Source of the DNA: Paenibacillus peoriae KCTC 3763
GTDB taxonomy: Bacteria > Bacillota > Bacilli > Paenibacillales > Paenibacillaceae
Direction: 5' to 3'
NCBI RefSeq assembly: GCF_000236805.1
Contig: NZ_AGFX01000020.1
Coordinates: 84,689-148,688, forward strand
DNA: 64,000 bases
This document shows, piece after piece, positions 36,250-44,378 of the stretch. The first letter of the stretch is position 1; each line of letters starts with the position of its first letter. The notes below the pieces were generated by a model that made no database searches, was not told the DNA's origin, and saw only the letters and a program-made list of their open reading frames with translations. A program made the position numbers and the translations under genes.

Positions 36250-37530
36250 TCAGAAAAATCCAACTCGCCCTTCGGCTGCACTTTTTAACCAATCCTGCTT
36301 GCGGCTCTTATCCAGCTCGCCCCGCATGTCTTTAATAATCAGCTCGATATCTGCTTTTCCATGCTCATGCCATTCCAGCGCAGCGCTGACATACAGCTCT
36401 CCGAGCTGAGCCAACGAAAAGCCATCAGTCAACACCGCTGCCTTTTGCGTACCTGCTTCACCTGCAAAAACAAGGAAGTTACGCAGCTTGAGATAGGCTA
36501 ATCGCAGTGCTTCGTCAGGCAAACTGATTTCATAGGCCCGGTCGAAACGACCTGCCCGATTCATCAGACCCGGATCAATTTTCTCAGGATAATTGGTCGT
36601 TCCGATCAGGAAGATGCCTTCCTTGGAGGTAGCCCCGTCAAGGGTATTCAGGAAAAAGGAGCGAACCTCTTGCGGCATGGAATCAATGTCCTCAATGACC
36701 AGCACCATCGGAGCCAGGCGGGTAGCCGCCTCGAACACCTCTCTGACCGACTCACTGGTCGTGTACTCGGTAATCTGCCAGTAAGCGGCTGGCCCTGGTA
36801 CACTGCTTGCAATTGATTTTACAAGCGTCGTTTTGCCGTTGCCTGGATGGCCGTACAGCAATATACCGCGTTTGTAAGGAATGTTATACGTCTGATAAAA
36901 GGTACGATCTGCTTCGAAAAATTGATCAAGTGAGCGGAAAATATCCCGCTTGATTTCGGCCTTCAATATAACATCTTCCCGTGTAATTGCTCGCGTAATC
37001 GGTTCTGCCTGCCGGGAAAGTCCACGGCTTGTATCGGTAAAAACGGTGACCCGCTTCATATTTTGCTTACGTTCACGACCACGTACTCCCGCGAGGAAGC
37101 TTTGCAGCTCCTGATCGCCTATGGCAAATACGTAATCTTCATTATATACGCCATTCTCACGGAAGAAGGGAACCCGCGCCAGCGCGATGCCCCACTTGGG
37201 ATAGGCAAAAACATTATTACGCATCGACAGATGCACGCCGTATTCTGGAGTTGGCCCGTCATCGTCATATTGAATGGTGCGTTCCTCCAAACGATCAAAC
37301 ACTCGCGCCACATGCTCCAGCTCCGGGCTGCCTGAACGAATGTCCTCCTCCAGCAGGTCCCAATACTCAATATTGGGATCATCACTGGCGTACAGCTCAT
37401 ATTTTATACCATAGCGATGATAGAGTGCTTCGCTGATGCCGTCGATCAAACGGGCATATGCGGCATAGCCGGTAATACGCCCATCTGTATGTTCATCAAA
37501 TTGGTAAATAGCCGGGATGTTTATACTCAA
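36250..37530 (-). CDS. AAA+ ATPase coupled to RtcB
   Basis: 426 residues from TTG 37530. Its SD (AAAGGAG) lies inside the last codons of rtcB, one base separates the rtcB stop from this start, so translation is coupled. The C-terminal half is a single AAA+ module: Walker [10 protein letters not shown] (about 232-240), Walker B V-L-V-I-E-D-I-D, and sensor/arginine-finger region N-R-A-G-R-F-D-R. The N-terminal 190 residues are unfamiliar and may bind the client. BCS1/CDC48-like AAA proteins of this kind remodel proteins or RNP. Role in RtcB-dependent RNA repair is inferred from coupling. Confidence 0.82.
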   Translation of the reverse strand: MSINIPAIYQFDEHTDGRITGYAAYARLIDGISEALYHRYGIKYELYASDDPNIEYWDLLEEDIRSGSPELEHVARVFDRLEERTIQYDDDGPTPEYGVHLSMRNNVFAYPKWGIALARVPFFRENGVYNEDYVFAIGDQELQSFLAGVRGRERKQNMKRVTVFTDTSRGLSRQAEPITRAITREDVILKAEIKRDIFRSLDQFFEADRTFYQTYNIPYKRGILLYGHPGNGKTTLVKSIASSVPGPAAYWQITEYTTSESVREVFEAATRLAPMVLVIEDIDSMPQEVRSFFLNTLDGATSKEGIFLIGTTNYPEKIDPGLMNRAGRFDRAYEISLPDEALRLAYLKLRNFLVFAGEAGTQKAAVLTDGFSLAQLGELYVSAALEWHEHGKADIELIIKDMRGELDKSRKQDWLKSAAEGRVGFF

Positions 37531-37531
37531 A

Positions 37532-38989
37532 TTATTTGGCTCCTTTCAGGGCAGCCAGCGGCTTGCATTTGGCTACAACGGCTGCGAGTCCTGCCCCGGT
37601 GACACTTTCGATAATATCATCTACATTTTTGTAGGCTTGGGGAGATTCGTCGAGAATGCTCTCCAGTGATGCCTGATTAACTACAATCTCGTCGTCCGTC
37701 CCTACACCGAGTGCTCCGGCAAAATCATCCGCACTGACGAGCCGTTTGGTTGCAGAGCGTGAACGAATACGGCCCGCTCCATGGCAAATGGAGTGGAAGT
37801 TATCCTGGCCGCCCGGCAAACCGACCATAATATAAGAGGCCGTACCCATAGAGCCTGGAATCAGGGCCGGGTGCCCTGTCGCCTGATAGGGTCGCGGATT
37901 GTCGGGGTGACCTGCCGGGAGCGCGCGTGTAGCACCTTTACGATGTACGAACACGCTGCCGTGCTCCGGATGAGATTCCTTCCAAGCATAATTGTGCATC
38001 AGATCGTACAAGGTACGCAACTCGCACTTTGTACCAAAAACATCGTGGAAGGCTTCACGTACGGAATAGGCGATCAGATGCCGATTCACCACGGCATAGT
38101 TCAGCGCAGAATACATCATATCAACATAATGTACAGCTTCGGGATGATCCAGCGGCGCAAATACCAGTCTCGGGTCGGAGGTGCCGAGTCCGAGACGACC
38201 CATCGCCTTGGCGATGGCAGACGAACTGGTCTGGCTGACCGCTCCGCCCCAAGCCCGTGATCCGGAGTGGATCATCACGGCCACCTGACCGTCAAACATG
38301 CCCCAGGCTTCGGCTATTTTGCGGTTTTCTTCCGCAATTTCAATCGCCTGAATTTCGACGAAATGATTGCCGCCGCCCAGTGTGCCAAGCTGTCGGTGAG
38401 CTCGATGCCATGTGCGATCTTCGACGAGATTCAGTACCTCTTCGTCAAATGAGAACTTGCTATGCTCCACATGAGTGAGCGAGGTTGATTTTTTAGGTGT
38501 GTAGCTGTCCGGAATATATTTATTGGGCAAGCCATGCAGCCCTTTGCGTACAATATGCTCCAGCCGAATATCCGAATAATGCCCGCGCTGATGGGCTTCC
38601 ATCGGCAAGTATTTGTCGATGGCCTTGACCAGCTTACGGCGCAGCCTGGTTTCCTTTAGGGCATCCTTGTGCAGATTGGTCAGGTGTACACGCATGCCGC
38701 AGCCAATATCGCTGCCGACGATGGAGGGAGATACATAGCCGTCCTCCATGCCCCATACAGCAGTCGTACCGATGCAGGTTCCGACGCCTACATGTACGTC
38801 CGGTGTGTATCCCATATAGCGGATTCCGGGGATTTGTAGATTGTTATTAGCCATTTCGAACACTTTGTAATCGAACGAGGAGAGAAGCTGTGCAGAAGCA
38901 TATACGGTCAGATCACCTGCCGGAAGCTTCATTAGATGACTGTATGGTCCTTCATGAAAGGACGAGTCGGTTGTATGTGATGTACTCAT
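37532..38989 (-). CDS. rtcB: RtcB-family 3'-phosphate RNA ligase
   Basis: 485 residues, SD GAAGGGA before ATG 38989. Joins RNA ends bearing 2',3'-cyclic phosphate or 3'-phosphate to 5'-OH, using GTP and Mn2+. Metal and catalytic motifs are all present: G-S-D-I-G-C-G-M near 95, L-G-G-G-N-H-F-V-E near 210, H-S-G-S-R-A near 245, and the guanylylated His in C-H-G-A-G-R near residue 405. Length fits the long RtcB subgroup. No archease is adjacent; instead an AAA ATPase is translationally coupled. An unusual long leader with a terminator lies upstream. Confidence 0.95.
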   Translation of the reverse strand: MSTSHTTDSSFHEGPYSHLMKLPAGDLTVYASAQLLSSFDYKVFEMANNNLQIPGIRYMGYTPDVHVGVGTCIGTTAVWGMEDGYVSPSIVGSDIGCGMRVHLTNLHKDALKETRLRRKLVKAIDKYLPMEAHQRGHYSDIRLEHIVRKGLHGLPNKYIPDSYTPKKSTSLTHVEHSKFSFDEEVLNLVEDRTWHRAHRQLGTLGGGNHFVEIQAIEIAEENRKIAEAWGMFDGQVAVMIHSGSRAWGGAVSQTSSSAIAKAMGRLGLGTSDPRLVFAPLDHPEAVHYVDMMYSALNYAVVNRHLIAYSVREAFHDVFGTKCELRTLYDLMHNYAWKESHPEHGSVFVHRKGATRALPAGHPDNPRPYQATGHPALIPGSMGTASYIMVGLPGGQDNFHSICHGAGRIRSRSATKRLVSADDFAGALGVGTDDEIVVNQASLESILDESPQAYKNVDDIIESVTGAGLAAVVAKCKPLAALKGAK

Positions 38990-39048
38990 ATAATTGGGTA
39001 ATTCCCTTCTTCATGTAGATTCATAAATAATTGCATCATATTGATCTG

Positions 39049-39087
39049 AAAAAACAAAAAAAGCCGCAGACTTGTCGTCTACGGCTT
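39049..39087 (-). terminator. Minus-strand terminator in the leader upstream of rtcB
   Basis: Stem AAGCCGCAGAC/GTCTACGGCTT (39061-39071 with 39077-39087, one mismatch), followed on the minus strand by a long T-rich run (39049-39062). It would stop minus-strand transcripts about 60 nt before rtcB. Confidence 0.8.
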
Positions 39088-39217
39088 CCTGCACCGAAAG
39101 TGTCATTACATTTTATGATCCGTACATCATAAATACGTAAAATAACCTGTTCTTCCAATTGCACAAAAAATAATAAAGCCCGGTTAATCACGCCGTCAGA
39201 CAGCGTGATATCACCCA

Positions 39218-39310
39218 TCATGTCGCCCGAACGGGGCCGATGAGACGAAAATTCAAATATGTGGTTGTGTCATGCTGTCTATCTGTCGTTATCATGTAAA
39301 GCACAGTCAT
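39218..39310 (-). CDS. Possible 30-codon leader ORF upstream of rtcB
   Basis: ATG 39310 is preceded on the minus strand by AAGGGGG at nine bases and reads 30 codons to TGA (39220-39218). That TGA overlaps an ATG (39221) opening a second, 61-codon frame running through the leader terminator. The encoded peptide starts M-T-V-L-Y-M-I-T-T and has no motif. Could be a genuine small coupled pair or a leader peptide for attenuation of rtcB. Confidence 0.35.
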   Translation of the reverse strand: MTVLYMITTDRQHDTTTYLNFRLIGPVRAT

Positions 39311-39470
39311 GTCTGTCGGCCCCCTTTTCTTAAAGTTAATTGTTATATTAATGGAAACCTGTGGAAGCTGTCAACCCTGATAAGGTAGAAACATAGAAAG
39401 ATGTGACTATATTCATAGTGAAGTGTGAGTAACATCATAGTTCAATTGGCCCAAAGCTGTTATTGTACTG
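39311..39470. other. Divergent intergenic region between rtcB leader and arsR-type gene
   Basis: AT-rich spacer expected to hold back-to-back promoters. No additional gene. The whole gap from 38990 to 39536 is described by this entry, the leader ORF, the terminator and the operator entry. Confidence 0.4.
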
Positions 39471-39493
39471 AATATTCAAATATTCAGATATTG
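39471..39493 (+). promoter_or_regulatory. Candidate ArsR/SmtB-type operator
   Basis: AATATTCAAATATTCAGATATT-like phased repeats (39471-39492) resemble SmtB-family operators and lie about 45 bp before the ArsR-type start, so autoregulation is likely. Confidence 0.45.
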
Positions 39494-39536
39494 TTGGTCG
39501 TTTATAGGACAACTTATATGAGGGGATGGAGCAAGC

Positions 39537-39866
39537 ATGGAAGGAGATCTCCAGAAGTTTAAGGCCGACTTTTTCAAAGCATTGGCTCACCCTCTGCGCA
39601 TCCGCATTTTGGAGGTGCTGAGTGAAGGAGAGCGGAATGTGAACGAGTTGCAGACTGCTCTCGGTTCCGAAGGTTCTGCCGTATCGCAGCAATTGGCCGT
39701 TTTACGGGCCAAAAATTTGGTGAACAGCTTCAAGGAAGGCACAACGGTCGTGTACTCATTACGTGACCCGCTTTTGACGGAGTTGCTTGCGGTGGCACGG
39801 CGGATTTTTGACAATCATTTGGTCCAGGCGATCTCGTTGCTGGAAGGTATACGCAACGAGAAGTAA
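39537..39866 (+). CDS. ArsR-family winged-helix repressor
   Basis: 109 residues, winged helix with the recognition-helix segment G-S-A-V-S-Q-Q-L-A-V-L-R (about 47-58) after A-H-P-L-R-I-R-I-L-E-V-L. No cysteine-based metal site (the ELCVCDL motif is absent), so the inducer is not arsenite-like by sequence. Its stop overlaps an in-frame ATG for the next gene (TAATG), consistent with coupling to the SulP transporter, which it likely controls. Confidence 0.9.
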   Translation: MEGDLQKFKADFFKALAHPLRIRILEVLSEGERNVNELQTALGSEGSAVSQQLAVLRAKNLVNSFKEGTTVVYSLRDPLLTELLAVARRIFDNHLVQAISLLEGIRNEK

Positions 39867-39895
39867 TGCTACTACAGAAAAGAAGGGTTACAGGG

Positions 39896-41716
39896 ATGAA
39901 GTGGATAGGAAGGTTCGAAGGCTATAGTGCAGGGGCTTTGCGAAAGGATTTGATTTCCGGAAGTATTGTAGCGATTGTGGCGATTCCGCTCGGCATGGCG
40001 TTTGCCATTGCATCAGGTGTTAAGCCGGAATATGGGCTGTACACAACGATAGTAGCGGGAATTCTGGTTTCACTGCTGGGAGGGTCCAAATTTCAGATTG
40101 GAGGACCTACAGGCGCGTTTATTCCCATTTTGCTCGCGATTGTCATGCAATACGGTTATGAGAATTTACTTATAGCCGGTCTTATGGCGGGGGTTATACT
40201 CATCTTAATGGGCGTGCTGAGGCTGGGCGTACTGATCAAGTTTATTCCCAAGCCGGTAACGATTGGGTTTACGGCGGGGATTGCCGTGACGATCTTCAGT
40301 GGTCAGATTGCCAACTTTCTCGGCTTGCGCGGGGTAGAGCGACATGAGACTTTTTTGCCTTCCATGGGGGAGCTGATCCGTCGATTGCCATCACTGAATG
40401 TGTACAGCATTCTGACGGCTTGTATCTGTCTCGCCGCCCTGATTTGGGTGCCTAAAAAGTGGCCGAAGGTGCCGGGTTCGCTGGTTGGCTTGCTCTTGTC
40501 AACATTGGCAGCCGCCTGGCTTTTTCCAGGGCAGGTGGCTACAATCGGCTCTGCTTATGGAGATATTCCTGCTTCTTTGCCTGAATTACATATTCCTACG
40601 ATGACTTGGGATTTGATCGTGAAGCTGCTGCCGCCAGCACTCGTAATTGCGATGCTGGGGGCCATTGAATCTTTGCTTTCCGCAGTGGTAGCTGACGGGA
40701 TGACGGGTACAAAGCATAACAGCAATCGCGAACTGGTTGGACAAGGTATTGCTAATCTGCTCACACCGTTATTCGGCGGCATTCCTGCGACCGGTGCAAT
40801 TGCCCGCACTGCCACAAATATCCGCAACGGTGCTGTTTCTCCTATATCCGGCATTGTGCATGGGCTCGTTGTGTTTCTCATTTTGGTGCTCTTTGCTTCA
40901 TATGCATCCAATATTCCGCTCGCCAGCATGGCTCCGGTGCTGATGGTGGTAGCCTGGAATATGAGTGAGCGCAAGCACTTTGCACATATTCTTAAGACGC
41001 GGACAGCAGATTCTATCGTGCTGGTTGTTACCTTCCTGCTGACCGTTTTTACAACGTTGACCACAGCGGTTGAGGTGGGGCTGGTTTTGGCGGTTGTGTT
41101 GTTCGTCAAACGTATGAGCAGTACACTTTCGGTAAATAAAGTGCTTCCTGATCCTTCTATGAAACATGAAAAAGTCGGCGCGCATATGGTCACAGAGCAG
41201 CATGATTGCCCTCAGGTAGCCATTTATAATGTGGAAGGTCCGCTGTTTTTCGGAGCAGCTTCTGTATTGGAAAGCTCAGGAATGGGGGGCAGGGCTGACC
41301 ACCAGCAAGGGATTTTGTTGCTGCGGATGGGCAAGGTCCCTTTTATGGATATGACGGGGGAAGCTAATTTTACCGCATTAATTCAGAAATATCGGCAGTT
41401 TGGAGGGACGGTGCTTGTGTCGGGGCTTCAGACTCAACCGCAGGCATTGCTGCAGAAAACCGGATGCTACGACATGATTGGACAAGATCATTTTTTCGAA
41501 CACACCGGAGAAGCGATTACAGCCGCCATTGCACTGGTGAATCAGAACCAATGCTTGGGATGCAGGCAAATGGCTTTTCGGGAATGTGCCACTCTGTGCG
41601 GCAAATCGCAAGAGCGGCAGGGAGGGGCAGGATTGCATAAGCCAGCCGCGCAGTCCAAGTCTTCCTTTCCAGATACTGCCGTTCCGGTTTCCATATCAGT
41701 AAATAGCGGCAGATAG
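39896..41716 (+). CDS. SulP-family anion permease with STAS domain
   Basis: 606 residues from ATG 39896 (AGAAGGG upstream); ATG 39866, overlapping the repressor stop, would add ten residues. About 10-12 membrane helices with the SulP signature G-L-Y-T-T-I-V near residue 48 and G-G-x-P-x-T-G-A-I-A-R near 297. A C-terminal STAS domain (about 430-545) has P-F-M-D-M-T-G. An unusual tail of about 55 residues contains four Cys (C-L-G-C, C-A-T-L-C) and a low-complexity end. Transports sulphate, bicarbonate or another anion; the substrate cannot be inferred. Paired with an ArsR-type repressor. Confidence 0.88.
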   Translation: MKWIGRFEGYSAGALRKDLISGSIVAIVAIPLGMAFAIASGVKPEYGLYTTIVAGILVSLLGGSKFQIGGPTGAFIPILLAIVMQYGYENLLIAGLMAGVILILMGVLRLGVLIKFIPKPVTIGFTAGIAVTIFSGQIANFLGLRGVERHETFLPSMGELIRRLPSLNVYSILTACICLAALIWVPKKWPKVPGSLVGLLLSTLAAAWLFPGQVATIGSAYGDIPASLPELHIPTMTWDLIVKLLPPALVIAMLGAIESLLSAVVADGMTGTKHNSNRELVGQGIANLLTPLFGGIPATGAIARTATNIRNGAVSPISGIVHGLVVFLILVLFASYASNIPLASMAPVLMVVAWNMSERKHFAHILKTRTADSIVLVVTFLLTVFTTLTTAVEVGLVLAVVLFVKRMSSTLSVNKVLPDPSMKHEKVGAHMVTEQHDCPQVAIYNVEGPLFFGAASVLESSGMGGRADHQQGILLLRMGKVPFMDMTGEANFTALIQKYRQFGGTVLVSGLQTQPQALLQKTGCYDMIGQDHFFEHTGEAITAAIALVNQNQCLGCRQMAFRECATLCGKSQERQGGAGLHKPAAQSKSSFPDTAVPVSISVNSGR

Positions 41717-41861
41717 CGCGCTTCCAGATTTGTTGCTGAATGCCGAATAATCTCTTCTATTTTCCGTCGAAAGTACGTAATCAAAACTCGCATTTGATTT
41801 GAAAAATGGAAGAGATTTTTTCTGCTTTTCAGAAAAAAAGGAATAAAATTCAAAAAAGTGC

Positions 41862-41890
41862 TTGAATATCTGATTTTATGACACTATACT
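41862..41890 (+). promoter_or_regulatory. Sigma-A promoter of the first subtilase gene
   Basis: TTGAAT (41862-41867), 17-bp spacer, TATACT (41885-41890). Predicted start near 41897, giving a leader of about 335 nt. The same arrangement occurs before the second subtilase. Confidence 0.75.
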
Positions 41891-42130
41891 AGATTCAAAA
41901 GATACCATATGTATCATTGTTTTGTTTTAAATTGTATTTTAATATACGAAATGTTAACTTCCTCGACAACTTCTAAGTTCTTTTATCCTACCTTTCACTT
42001 CATTTTTTCTCTTACTTTCTCCAAGACTTATTCACATATACTATACCTGATTGTTGTTCCCTGCGGTCTGCACCAAGGGTTGTTCACCTCAGAATGATGA
42101 CCTATGGATTTCACTCCGAGTTTATATTTT

Positions 42131-42141
42131 TAAGGAGGTGA
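42131..42141 (+). promoter_or_regulatory. Upstream Shine-Dalgarno-like element (STAB-SD candidate), subtilase 1 leader
   Basis: TAAGGAGGTGA lies about 95 nt before the start codon, with no suitably spaced ATG. Similar elements, such as the STAB-SD of cry3A, bind ribosomes and stabilise the mRNA 5' end. The leader between 41897 and 42231 is otherwise AT- and pyrimidine-rich without a gene. Confidence 0.5.
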
Positions 42142-42231
42142 GTACCAGAGGCTATTTTGTGAGCTTTTGACGCAGCTGTTCGTAAGGTTGTCCTTGAGAA
42201 TTTAAAACCAAGTAAAGGGAGATGGAAAGTA

Positions 42232-43842
42232 TTGATTAAGTCAAAAAATATCAAAAAGACGTTGTCAGTCAGTTTTACCGCTCTGCTTGCTTTTTCTCTG
42301 ATTTCTCCGGTGTACGGAGATTCCAGCACAACCTCCTCGGCAGGAGCTTCGACGATTTCCGCCAAGGTTTCAGCCAAGCTGAACCAGCAATTCAGTAACA
42401 GCGAGTATGTCACCTATCTGGTTAAACTGAAAGATCAGGTAGACACGGAATCGGTTGCCAAGCATGCTTTTCAAAAGGCTTCTGCAGAGCAGATTTCTCC
42501 CGCTGCCGCTAAGCTGTCTGTACGGACAACAGTGGTGAACTCGCTCATGGATACAGCAGAAAAAACGCAACAGCCTGTGGAAGAATACTTAAAAAAGGAA
42601 ATCAACAACGGAAACGTTAAAAAGTACAAAAGCTACTTTATCGTCAACGCGCTAGCGGTAACGAGCACCAAAGAGGTACTGGACAATCTCGCTACACTGC
42701 CTGAGGTCGATAAAATTTTACCGGATGAAAAGCGGGAGCTGCAAAAGGTTGAAATAGACAAGGACGCCCAGCCAGTAGTAGAGGAAGCAACGGCCGAACA
42801 AGCTGCTGCAAACACGGCTGTAACAGAAGGAAATGCACAGAAGTCAGTGGAAGAATCTGTATACAAGGATGCTGTAACGCCCAGCAGGGTCGAATGGAAT
42901 ATTTCCAAAGTCAAAGCACCACAAGTGTGGGCCAAGGGCATTGACGGCAAAGGGGTTGTCGTTGCCAATCTCGATACTGGCGTAGCGTACACTCACCCGG
43001 CGCTGAAAAGAAAATGGCGCGGCTTGAATGCTTCCGGCCAAGTCGTTAATCCGGAGCTGAGCTGGTATGATGCGGTTAACGGAGCATCATTGCCGACAGA
43101 TTCAGATGGACATGGTACACATACGATGGGGACGATCGTTGGCTCAGACAGCAACGGTACGAATGAAGTCGGTGTTGCTCCTGGTGCCAAATGGATTGCC
43201 GTTCGGGTATTCAACCCGGATACCACAGACTCCATCTTGCTGGACGGTGGACAGTGGATTCTTGCCCCTGTAGATAAAAATGGTAAAAAGCACCCTGAGC
43301 TTGCACCGGATGTGGTGAACAACTCCTGGGGCGGCGGACCTGGCCTGGATGAATGGTATCGTCCAGTCACGAAAGCATGGAGAGCAGCTCAGATTTTCCC
43401 TGAGTTCTCCGCAGGCAACACCACACGGACCAATCCGGGTGGAGCCGGGTCTGTAGCCAATCCGGCGAACCTGCCGGAAGCCTATGCTACCGGAGCGACC
43501 GACATTAACAACAAGCTGGCGAGCTTCTCCTTGCGCGGTCCTTCTCCTTATGGTGAAGTGAAGCCGGAAATTTCAGCTCCTGGCGTAAACATCCGTTCCT
43601 CTATACCTGGTGGAGCCTATGAGGGTGGATGGAACGGCACCTCCATGGCAGGCCCGCACACAGTCGGATTGGTGGCATTGCTGCTTCAAGCCAAGCCATC
43701 CTTGACTGTGGATCAATTAGAGAACGTTATTTCGAAAACAGCGACGCCGCTAACAGACAGCCAGTATCGGACTACACCGAACAATGGCTACGGCTACGGC
43801 CTGATCGACGCGCTCGCTGCGGTGAATTCAGTACTTAACTAA
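42232..43842 (+). CDS. Secreted S8 subtilisin-like protease, bacillopeptidase F-like (short form)
   Basis: 536 residues from TTG 42232 (SD AAAGGGAG). Signal peptide (about 1-30, ending V-Y-G-D), an inhibitor-I9-like propeptide (about 45-165), a charged linker, then the S8 domain (about 210-530). Catalytic triad: Asp in L-D-T-G-V-A-Y-T-H, His in G-H-G-T-H-T-M-G, Ser in N-G-T-S-M-A-G-P-H; oxyanion Asn region N-N-S-W-G-G-G. It ends after the catalytic domain. It is a close paralogue of the next gene, which carries over 1200 further residues. Extracellular protein degradation. Confidence 0.92.
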   Translation: MIKSKNIKKTLSVSFTALLAFSLISPVYGDSSTTSSAGASTISAKVSAKLNQQFSNSEYVTYLVKLKDQVDTESVAKHAFQKASAEQISPAAAKLSVRTTVVNSLMDTAEKTQQPVEEYLKKEINNGNVKKYKSYFIVNALAVTSTKEVLDNLATLPEVDKILPDEKRELQKVEIDKDAQPVVEEATAEQAAANTAVTEGNAQKSVEESVYKDAVTPSRVEWNISKVKAPQVWAKGIDGKGVVVANLDTGVAYTHPALKRKWRGLNASGQVVNPELSWYDAVNGASLPTDSDGHGTHTMGTIVGSDSNGTNEVGVAPGAKWIAVRVFNPDTTDSILLDGGQWILAPVDKNGKKHPELAPDVVNNSWGGGPGLDEWYRPVTKAWRAAQIFPEFSAGNTTRTNPGGAGSVANPANLPEAYATGATDINNKLASFSLRGPSPYGEVKPEISAPGVNIRSSIPGGAYEGGWNGTSMAGPHTVGLVALLLQAKPSLTVDQLENVISKTATPLTDSQYRTTPNNGYGYGLIDALAAVNSVLN

Positions 43843-43871
43843 CACGATCAGATAGGATTAAAAAGACTTCG

Positions 43872-43958
43872 AAATCCCTTTGAGCGGCTCGCGCAGAGAT
43901 TGCATACACCTGCTAACTGGTAATGCACCGTTTGCGCAGCCGCTATAAAGGGGTTTTT
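43872..43958 (+). terminator. Long-stem terminator between the two subtilase genes
   Basis: AAATCCCTTTGAGCGGC... (43872 onward) pairs with ...GCCGCTATAAAGGGGTTTTT (to 43958), an imperfect stem of about 25 bp ending in a T-run. Confidence 0.8.
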
Positions 43959-44012
43959 GTAATAATAGAATATAAAATTCATAGAATTGCTAGAAAAATG
44001 CAAAAAAACTAC

Positions 44013-44041
44013 TTGTATATCTGTTTTGATAATTTTATACT
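44013..44041 (+). promoter_or_regulatory. Sigma-A promoter of the second subtilase gene
   Basis: TTGTAT (44013-44018), 17-bp spacer, TATACT (44036-44041), matching the promoter before the first paralogue. Leader of about 331 nt to the TTG start. Confidence 0.75.
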
Positions 44042-44252
44042 ATCCATACTACATATTTATTTAACAATTTTTAATATAAATTGCGATGATATAACATGTA
44101 ATGATATATCATACTTTTTCTTCGAAGTACTCCTGTTTTCTCTCTCCTTGGTATCTACTGAATTTGATACTTTGCTATTTGGCTTGTCAACTCACCTATG
44201 AAAATACATACATTTATGAACAACCCAATACTTGTGTGCCTCTATATTCTAT

Positions 44253-44263
44253 GAAGGGGGTGA
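44253..44263 (+). promoter_or_regulatory. Upstream Shine-Dalgarno-like element (STAB-SD candidate), subtilase 2 leader
   Basis: GAAGGGGGTGA about 120 nt before the start codon, at the equivalent leader position to the element of the first paralogue. A following GTG frame of about 30 codons could be a leader peptide. Confidence 0.45.
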
Positions 44264-44378
44264 TTGCTAACCATATCGTGTCGCGCAGCCCGTGTATTTG
44301 GTGTGCCAGGCATGAGGTCTTACTCTCGTACAGGTTATTACAGAAACATTAAACCTAGTAAAAGGAGTGGAAAAGTAA

